Shown in pieces: positions 56,758-64,000 of a stretch of 64,000 nucleotides of DNA. Each line of letters opens with the position of its first letter. The first letter of the stretch is position 1. A program made the position numbers and the translations under genes. Source of the DNA: Sternotherus odoratus (lineage: Eukaryota; Chordata; Testudines; Kinosternidae); contig JAVMKO010000001.1 in the NCBI GenBank assembly GCA_032164245.1, positions 284,525,041-284,589,040 of the forward strand. The letters are read 5' to 3'. Below the pieces are notes generated by a model that was not told the DNA's origin, searched no databases, and saw only the letters and a list, made by a program, of their open reading frames with translations.

Positions 56758-58177
56758 AATGCAGTAAAATCATTAAATACACAATACTTGTGTTCAAAGC
56801 AGATTAAACAGAAAATTGAGTCTGATGAAAACTAAGGGTAACCCTTTTGTGTGGCTGGAATAACGTGGGAGGAAAGGGGAAAGTAGCTTTACAATGGATC
56901 TACAGAGCTCTTCTCTAAAACTGTAATTATATTTTAGTGTTGATTCTAAACAGAAAATTTCATGGCGTCAGTGAGCTGTGGACAAACTGTTCTCAAATCT
57001 CCAATGTAACTCCGAGGGGTTCTCGAGTTGCAGATCATGTCATCCCGTGAGGGCAGGTGGCTACAGCAAAACTGCTAGAACTCAGCAGCTACTGGGACCT
57101 GGGAGACTGAATAAGAAAAAGTTGCTGCTTCCTCTTCCAGGTCCTCTGCCTGCCCACCCCTCCACTCTGCTCTGCTTCTGGAGAGTACCATCTAAAGATG
57201 GTGCTGACAACACTCAGCCAGGTCATTCCCAGGGGATATCCAAGGAGAAGCAGCACCTCTTCTGTAGCCTGTAGTTCCACATACTCCTCTGCCCTCCACT
57301 ATTGTGTACCCTAAAACCAGAGAGGTTTGCCATGAGTCCTATTCCACAAGTCCTTATAGGTCCAAAATATTATGAGAGATGACCGCAAATGAATTTTTTC
57401 AGTAGTGTGAACCCCTCTGTTTATGAATTTCCCTTTGGGATCAATGGAGATTCTGAGCAAATGTCTGCAACATTGAGCCCTTAATGACTATTTATAAAGC
57501 CCTCTCTTGGCTGGTAATTTTTAAATAATGAAGCTACTACATTCCCTGTTGCCCAGAACATATCATTTATTAGCACAAAAAGTATATAATGGTGGAGAGT
57601 TGCACCATTTATAGAGACATTCAGTACCTTTTCTGGGCATTCCTTTTTACAGTTTCATTTAAAAGCTTTTAAATAAACAGCAACCTACCTACGTTCTTTG
57701 CTGCTAATTTTTGTTCCATTTTTAAATGGCAGCATAGTGACTGTAATTACATCACTGCTACTACTCATGTAAAAGTTAGATCTAACTAGACCTTGAAGAA
57801 AATTAAATGCAGTGACCAGCATTTAAATGGTCAGTCAGCTTCCCTTTCTGGGGAGCATAACAAAAAACAAACCCTTGCTTGCTCTTATTTGAAAAGCCAC
57901 AGAGATGAGCAATTGGATGAACTAGAGTCTAGATGTGAAGATACTGCACTGATGAAGCAATTGGAGTGCATGGTCAATTTTGTGCCTGTGGAATTTCTAG
58001 GGAACTCCTCACTATAGTATCTTCTGTTTCTCTCAATGCTTCCCACCCCTACACCCTCACTGAGAAAGGGTATCTAGTCTAATGTGATTACATTTGCCTT
58101 CTGAAGGCGTCTTTGGCATCTGAGTGGTGTGTGTCTTGACTTCTTGAAGTACCACCTCTCTTTGTGTGGGCAAGAGA
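56758..58177. other. No gene recognised
   Basis: The 98-codon frame at 56978 and 74-codon frame at 57793 have no recognisable domain or splice context. Confidence 0.5.
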
Positions 58178-58400
58178 CAAAAAGGAGGTTGCACAGTGGT
58201 TAGGGCACTAGCCTAGGACTTGGGAAGGCCCACGTTCAATTCCTTGTCCTGCCACAGGCTTCCTGTCTGACTTTGAGCAAGTCACTTAGTCTCTGCTTTG
58301 GTCCCCCACCTGTACAATGGGGATACAATACTTCTGTTGAGGATAAATACATAAAAATGGATTGTGAGGTGTTGAGATGCTAGGGTAATAGAGTCCATAG
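58178..58400 (+). mobile_element. MIR CORE-SINE, near complete
   Basis: tRNA-like head with A-box region CAGTGGTTAGGGCACTAGCC and B-box GTTCAATTCC, the CORE with GAGCAAGTCACTTAGTCTC and CACCTGTACAATGGGGATA, then a LINE-like tail. It is an old SINE shared by mammals, birds and reptiles. Confidence 0.9.
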
Positions 58401-58841
58401 AAGTCCTTACGTAAGATAAATGCAGTCATCAGAGGTGCTTGCATTATCCAGCATTGTCCCTGATATAATCAGAGGGATCTGGCAGCAGACCTTCCTTAAT
58501 AGGAGGTCTGTAGCTCTAGAATCCACTTTCTGCCTTGGTTCACTAGCGCCAAGCTTTTACAACTTACAAAATACCCCTGTTCCCTGGCATTTTCTGAGAA
58601 GAAAGTCTGAGGGCAGCAGAATAACAGAAGGGGAAGGTGGCCTGGAGAATATAAAGGGAGGCTGTGGGTCCATTTTGTGTAATGGAGATCATGCTATACA
58701 AGGACCTTTTGCTGGAACCTGATGTCCTTTGGCAATTTTGCTTTTAGAGTTCATGCTGTGAAACTTTGCTTTACACATTTCCATGTGCTTACCAGGAGAG
58801 AAAAGCTCCATAAGTTATATAAAGATCTTATTATCAGATTG
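58401..58841. other. No feature recognised
   Basis: The 100-codon frame at 58420 overlaps the MIR tail and has no domain. Confidence 0.5.
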
Positions 58842-59680
58842 TACTCCTGGGGGAATTCTACACCACTGCACAATGAAGAATTTTGCAGAAATTAATGTGC
58901 ATGCAGAATTTCCTTTTCCCCACAGAAATGGGCTGCGGTGCTGCTAGCCACCACTAGAGGCTGCTGGACCCAGTAGAGCCCAACTTGTACATGGGAGACA
59001 CTGCCAAGTGGAAGGGAGCTGCAATTCCCCGCATGCCCTGAGGGAAGGAGACAGCGGTGTGCACAAAACTCAACACAAGCCTGGGATAGGGTTGGCAACT
59101 TTTTATTTGCAGAAAACCAAATACCTGTGCCCCACCCCCTTCTCGAAGGCCCCACCCTCGCTCACTCATCCTTCCATCCGTCACTTGCTTTCCCCCACCC
59201 TCACTCATTTTCACTGGGCTAGCATAGGAGGTTGGGATCTGTGAGGAGTTACGGGGTCTCGTCTGGGGCTGTGGGCTGCAGAGTGGGTCAAGAAATGAGG
59301 GGTTCAGGGTGTGGGAGGGTGCTCTGGACTGGGGCAGGGAGTTGGGGAGTAGGGGGTTGTGAAAGCTGGGCTCTGTGGGGGAGGGAGTTTGGGTTACTGG
59401 CTGGCTGGGGAGGCACCGTGGTTGGTCTTTGGCAGGGGCAGAGAAACAGGAACTGGGTTGTCAAAGGGGTTTCTTTAACTCTGCTCCTGGAGGAATTTTT
59501 GTGTGTGTTTGTATTGTAACAGACATACTTGATGATAAGTATTTTGAAATAAATTACCAAAATAATGAAAACTGGGATGATTATGTAGTGTCATTTTGAC
59601 ATGTAAAATTTGCAGATTTTAAAATATGGTGTACAGAATTATTTTATTTTATATTTTTGGAGCAGGATGCCCCAGGAGTA
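58842..59680. mobile_element. TA-flanked non-autonomous transposon with nested hAT piece
   Basis: TACTCCTGGGGGAATTCTAC at the left and GGATGCCCCAGGAGTA at the right. TA at each edge suits a Tc1/mariner-type target. AT-rich shoulders (GCAGAATTT and TTTGCAGATTTT) are inverted. The centre holds a GC-rich piece similar to family B. Confidence 0.75.
59088..59460 (-). mobile_element. Family B hAT piece nested in the TA-flanked element
   Basis: Starts TAGGGTTGGCAACTTTT, the family B right terminus, and includes CACTCATTTTCACTGGGCTA, shared in reverse complement with 20877 and 27385 interiors. The far end is not recognisable, so it is truncated. Confidence 0.65.
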
Positions 59681-61309
59681 AACAGCTTGGTATAACTCGT
59701 GCACACCAAGTAATTAGAATGTCTGTCCTGTTGCTGTTTGTGACATCTCTGGGCATGTCAGCTCCATTCAAATATCTGTATCCTGGAGAACTTTTCAGTA
59801 AATTATGTAGGGTAGGTTTTAATACCAGAACTGTGGGTGCTGAAGTATAGTGAAGTAAAGATAAAACCTAGTTTATAATATCTTCTTCCACATAAAGAGT
59901 TCTGTTTATTAAATTGCCAGTGTTTATGCTTTCAGTAATTCACAGTTTCATTACCAAACTGTCTCATATCAAATAAATGAATTGTTCAGGGGATTTTTCA
60001 TTGTAAAGTCAAATATACAGCTTTACCAGTAAAATGAGAGCATTGGGTCATTATCCTCGCACTCAGCTAGTTTGTAGCCAGTTATTGTGTACATTAGGTT
60101 TTCAAATGCTAGTATTTCTCTTCATTATGAAGAATAGGAAAATGTCTTCTGAAACCTTTTTTCTTTTTTTTGCTATGACAGGATATTATTTTTTGCTGCC
60201 CAAGGAGACTATGAATCACTAAGAAAGATAGAAAAATTACAGCTGACATTGCCAATGACTTTTCTTTTCAGACTAATAGTTGCATTCACCAGCATAATTT
60301 TGAAGCCTTTTATGATGATGTGTATTAATATATTTTTATATATATAATATAAATAAAGTGCCTTTGGTTCCATTATAAACAACCATCTGTAAGATTTTGT
60401 AATTCATGGCTATAAAATTTTGCTCAGAGGTGGGAGCTTAGTATGCTGCTAAATATACATGCTAGTATTATTTAACTTGATCAAATCCTATTTATGACCG
60501 CTATCTGCCCACTCTGGGGTTGGATCCCAGCACCAAGAATATTCAGTTGTAATGGCCTGGCTTTCTTGTCCTGTTTCTTGCTTCTGGGTGTGGGATTAAG
60601 ATTTTTCCAATCCTGCAGTCCTCCCTTTCCCTATGTCTTTACAGCAGCAGACCCTTAAATACTTAAGTGTGTGAATATTGCCATGCTCCAAAATCATGAG
60701 GCAGACACCCCAAAAAAAAATTAAAATTTTTTTGAGACCACATTGTATTTCAGTTTGATTTTTTTGTTTGTTTTCTTAACTCCCTTTCCCAATATCCATC
60801 ATGTGTTGCATAGAGGATTGCCCACTCTCCTAAATTCATGACTCTCACCACCGGAGCTATCAGTGCCTGCCTGATGGTATGGCGCTTCTAGTTTCTCCCT
60901 AAGCCTCAAAACTCTAATTAGTGAATTTTGTGCCCCCTTCCACTCCAGCACTCCTTCCCCTTGCTCTTCAGTGTAACTCTGATCCTCTTACCGATCTGGT
61001 GGTTCTTGATCCTATGCCCCCAGGCCTGAGGGGAAGCTGCAGTGGAATCTCCATCTTCCATGAGGTTTGGGAAAGAGGTAGCTTAAGGGATTCTTCACAA
61101 CCCACTTCCCCTTCCTTGGATTGGTGTTGCAGGGATGAAGAGGGGTTGGGAAGCGGAAAGCAGACTGACCCATTGTTCACCACTGAGGAAGAGGGAGTGG
61201 ATCCCCCTGAGCCATTAGTCTCTTTCTTTTTCTTCTTCCTCTTGGGTCAATATTGTTGGTTGCTCCTTCTACTGCCAAAAAACTTTCTTGTCCCTGAGGG
61301 ATGGCAGCA
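59681..61309. other. No gene recognised
   Basis: AT-rich to 60900. The 61.0-61.2 kb part is more GC-rich with a 167-codon plus frame (60921-61424) that runs into the CR1. No motif supports it as a gene. Confidence 0.5.
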
Positions 61310-61889
61310 GAATATAAGGTGGATAGAAAGCTGGCTAGATTGTCTGGCTCAATGGATAGTGATCAATGGGTCCATGTCTAGTTGGCAGCTGGTATCAACC
61401 AGAGTGCCCAAGGGTTGGTCCTGAGGCCAGTTTTGTTCAATATCTTCATTGATGATCTGGAGGATGGTGTGGACTGCACCCTCAGCAAGTTTGCCGATGA
61501 CACTAAACTGGGAGGAGTGGTAGATACTCTGGAGGGTAGGGATAGGATACAGAGGGACCTAGACAAATTGGAGGATTGGGCCAAAATAAATCTGATGAGA
61601 TTCAACAAGGACAATTGCAGAGCCCTGCACTTAGGATGGAAGAATCCCACGTACTGGTACAGAGTAGAGTGCAAGTGGCTAGGCAGCAGTTCTGTAGAAA
61701 AGGATTTAGGAGTTACAGGGGATGAGAAGCTCGATAGGAGTTAACAGTGTACCCTTGTTGCCAAGAAGGCTAACAGCACATTGGTGAGACCTCATCTGAA
61801 GTACTGTGTTCAGTTTTGGGCTCCACACTACAAGAAGTATGTGGAAAAATTGGAAAGAGTCCTGCAGAAGGCAACAAAAAATATTAGTA

Positions 61890-61981
61890 AATAAGATGAG
61901 GAAGACTTTGTAGCACCTTAGAGACTAACCAGTTTATTTCAGCATAAGCTTTCGTGGGCTATAGCCTACTTCATCAGATGC
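61890..61981 (+). mobile_element. SINE-like retroposon inserted in CR1
   Basis: GACTTTGTAGCACCTTAGAG, CATAAGCTTTCGTGGGCTA and TTCATCAGATGC are the blocks of the 10824/41552 family. It sits between CR1 sequences that are contiguous in the consensus. Confidence 0.8.
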
Positions 61982-62122
61982 TTTGGAGGCTGGAGCACAT
62001 AACTTATGAGGAGAGACTGAGGGAACTGGGATTATTTAGTCTGCAGAAGAGAAGAATGAGGGGGGATTTGATAGCTGCTTTCAACTACCTGAAAAGGGGT
62101 CCCAAAGAGGCTGGATCTAGAC

Positions 62123-63537
62123 CAGTGGTTCTCAAACTTTTTCTATTGGCGACCCCTTTCGGACACCAGGCCTCTAAGCACGACACCCCCCCCCCCCTTA
62201 GGGGTCGGGGCGAGGGCTGGGGTGTGTGTGCCAGTAGGCCCCCGGAGCAGAGGCTGAGCTGGGGGGGAGGTTTAGGGGTGCCAGCCCCCTAGGGTAGGGG
62301 CCAGGCTTAGGGGAGGGTACCAGCAACCCCCCGGGACAGGGGACAGGACACGGGGTGCCGCCGGCAGCTCGCTGCGGCAGGGCCTGGGGCTCGGGTCACT
62401 GCCGGCAGCCCGCCGCACCATGGGCCAGGTCTGAGGTTCGGGGTGCCACTGGTGGCCCACCGCAGCAGGGGCCAAGGCCCAGAGCACCGGCAGCAGTCTG
62501 CCACGGCAAGGGCCGGGTCGGGGGCTCAGGGCGCCGCCAGCAGCCCGCTGCAGCAGAGGCCGGGCTCAGGGCACCGCCAGCAGCCCGCTGCAGCAGGGGC
62601 CGGGTCTGGGTCCAGGGCTCGGGGTGCTGCCAGCAGCCCGCCGCGGCAGGAGGCAGAGCCGGGGCTCGGGTAGGGTTACCAGATCGCAAGACAGAAATAT
62701 CAGGACACATTGGGCAAGCGGTGGGAGGGGAAGAGCGGGGGTGGGGGGGAGGGAAAGAGTGGTGTGTGTGTGTGTGTGTGTGTGTGCAAATATATTTTGC
62801 ACCCTAGGCAAAATTTTTACCTTGCATACTCCCCCCCCCCCTTTTCCCAGAGCATTGCTTATTATAAACTTTTAAAATAACTATTGAAAAAATGTAAGGT
62901 AGCATGGAGCGGAGGGTTGGGGTGCGGGTGGGGAGGGCTCTGGCTGGGGGTGGAGATGAGGGGTTTGGGGTGTTGGAGGTGCTCAGGGCTTGGGTAGAGG
63001 TGAGGTGGGTGGATAGCTCTGGCTGGGGGTGTGGGCTCTGGGGTGGCGCAGGGCTAGGGATGAGTTTGGGTGCAGGCAGGCTGCTCTGGGACCAGAAAGG
63101 AGGACACCCTAGAGCTCTTTCCCTGCTGGCAGTAGCAGGCTCTGTGGGGGGAGGGGGCTTTCCGGCACCCCCAGCAGCAGCACACTCACCCTGTCACAGA
63201 CAGGAGAAGATGGCGGGCACTAGGACCCTGGGGTGGCAGTTGCTGACTGAGACAACCTAGGTGCCTGAGGGCAGCAAGGGGAGGCCGGGGGACACTTGGG
63301 GGAGGTGTGGGGGGCGGCCGGAGCAGGGTTGCAGTGGTGGGGGGCGGCTGGGGACTGTCTTCCCACAAGACCCATCCCTGCTGCATGCGGCAGCATGGAG
63401 ACCTCCTCTCCCTCTCTGCCTGCCTGGGGCCGATTTGCAAGCTCCTGCAAGCCGGCAGGGGTTGGGGCCAGATCCGGGATTCAGGGGCTTGCAACCCCCA
63501 CATAATCGGGTCGCAACCCCCACTTTGAGAACCAATG
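62123..63537. mobile_element. hAT non-autonomous element with perfect 8-bp TSD
   Basis: CAGTGGTTCTCAAACTTTTT at the left, CCCACTTTGAGAACCAATG at the right, ATCTAGAC at 62115-62122 and 63538-63545. 1415 bp, very GC-rich, with internal CCAGCAGCCCGCTGCAGCAG-type repeats. A second element end, TAGGGTTACCAGATCG at 62672, suggests a nested insertion that may close near GGAGGACACCCTA at 63103. No transposase; all frames are compositional. Confidence 0.9.
62762..62786. repeat. (TG)n microsatellite
   Basis: About 12 uninterrupted TG units inside the hAT element. Confidence 0.95.
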
Positions 63538-63837
63538 ATCTAGACTGTTCTCAGTGGTGGAAGATGACAGAACAAGGAGTAATGGTCTCAAGTTGCAGTT
63601 GGGAAGGTTTAGGTTGGATATTAGGAAACACTTTTTCACTAGGAGGGTGGTGAAGCACTGGATTGGGTTACTTAGGGAGGTGATAGAATCTCCTTCCTTG
63701 GAGGTTTTTAAGGTCAGGCTTGACAAAGCCCTGGATGGGATGATTTAGTTGGGGATTAGGTCCTCCTTTGATCAGGGGATTGGACTAGATGACCTCCTGA
63801 GGTCCCTTCCAACCCTGATATTCTATGATGCTATGAC

Positions 63838-64000
63838 TTCTTTGGGTCTCTTACAATAGGCTGTCTCCACTTCCCCACTTCCTGGGTGAGCACAGTCAAT
63901 CACAAGGGTGGGATATCTCTCATGAAGGCTGGAGCTTCTTATCAGGAGACTGACTGGCTCCAACAGGGCCACAATTCAATTGCAAGTGTTGACAATGCTG
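63838..64000. other. No feature recognised
   Basis: Sequence beyond the CR1 terminus. Nothing recognised. Confidence 0.5.

Larger units (their letters stand above)
61310..63837 (+). mobile_element. CR1 LINE, well-preserved 3' part with two inserts
   Basis: Sense CR1, 5'-truncated near 61310. The frame at 61382-61744 keeps the RT region [20 protein letters not shown] and the active-site box FADDTKLGG. It continues through the RT end and closes with CCTGATATTCTATGATGC and CTATGA at 63837, a true CR1 terminus. Consensus text resumes after a SINE-like insert at 61890-61981 and a hAT element at 62123-63537. A stop at 61742 and a 60-bp deletion near 61775 show it is dead. Its divergence is low, so it is the youngest CR1 here. 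Confidence 0.93.

Noticed and set aside
58190..58260. tRNA-gene-like A and B boxes
   Set aside because: They belong to the head of a MIR SINE. There is no cloverleaf-competent tRNA.
60921..61424. 167-codon plus frame as a host exon
   Set aside because: Contains a poly-phenylalanine run from a T-rich stretch and continues into CR1. No domain or conserved splice context.

Overview
This window is repeat-dense vertebrate DNA with no complete host protein-coding gene that I can support. The repeat content points to a reptile, most probably a turtle. It holds many CR1 LINE fragments of several ages, two MIR-type CORE-SINEs, hAT, PIF/Harbinger and pogo/mariner-like non-autonomous transposons, and short retroposons that I recognise from turtle sequence. 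The taxon is inferred from this repeat spectrum and not from a marker gene.

The only long open reading frame lies between 33.2 and 38.7 kb on the minus strand. It belongs to a complete LTR retrotransposon: two 503-bp LTRs that look identical by eye, a short target-site duplication, a tRNA-Leu-type primer binding site, a purine tract and one uninterrupted 1497-codon gag-pol frame. The order is capsid, CCHC zinc knuckle, protease, integrase, reverse transcriptase, RNase H. Integrase before RT is typical of Ty1/copia, yet the RT, RNase H and GPY-type integrase are Ty3/gypsy-like. That combination defines the Gmr1-like group. The Gag carries a clear SCAN-like capsid C-terminal domain, so this copy is a young relative of the lineage that gave rise to SCAN domains. 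A probable solo LTR of a related family lies 2 kb away (30951-31573).

Layout. 0-1.6 kb: a CR1 with a 5' inversion, interrupted by a hAT-like insert. 3.3-4.2 kb: a hAT MITE with an 8-bp TSD. 4.7-8.4 kb: a large imperfect inverted duplication. 12.2-15.6 kb: an old CR1 split by LTR-like DNA. 16.3-17.4 kb: a GC-rich segment with a 0.5-kb pyrimidine tract and a frameshifted first exon of a conventional protein kinase C (PRKCG-like), whose 3' end and splice donor recur twice just downstream. 19.6-32.7 kb: alternating CR1, hAT, Harbinger and short retroposons. 33-38.7 kb: the intact element. 39.3-39.8 kb: a giant hairpin MITE. 41-42.2 kb: a CR1 with two inserts. 42.9-44.0 kb: a pogo-like element nested in another. 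45.9 kb: (AC)40. 50.2-50.5 kb: a fossil integrase. 52-59.7 kb: more MITEs and a MIR. 61.3-63.8 kb: a good CR1 3' end holding a short retroposon and a 1.4-kb hAT element.

The stretches between these were read for exons, RNA genes and repeats. I state where I see nothing. Intron and intergenic DNA cannot be told apart here.
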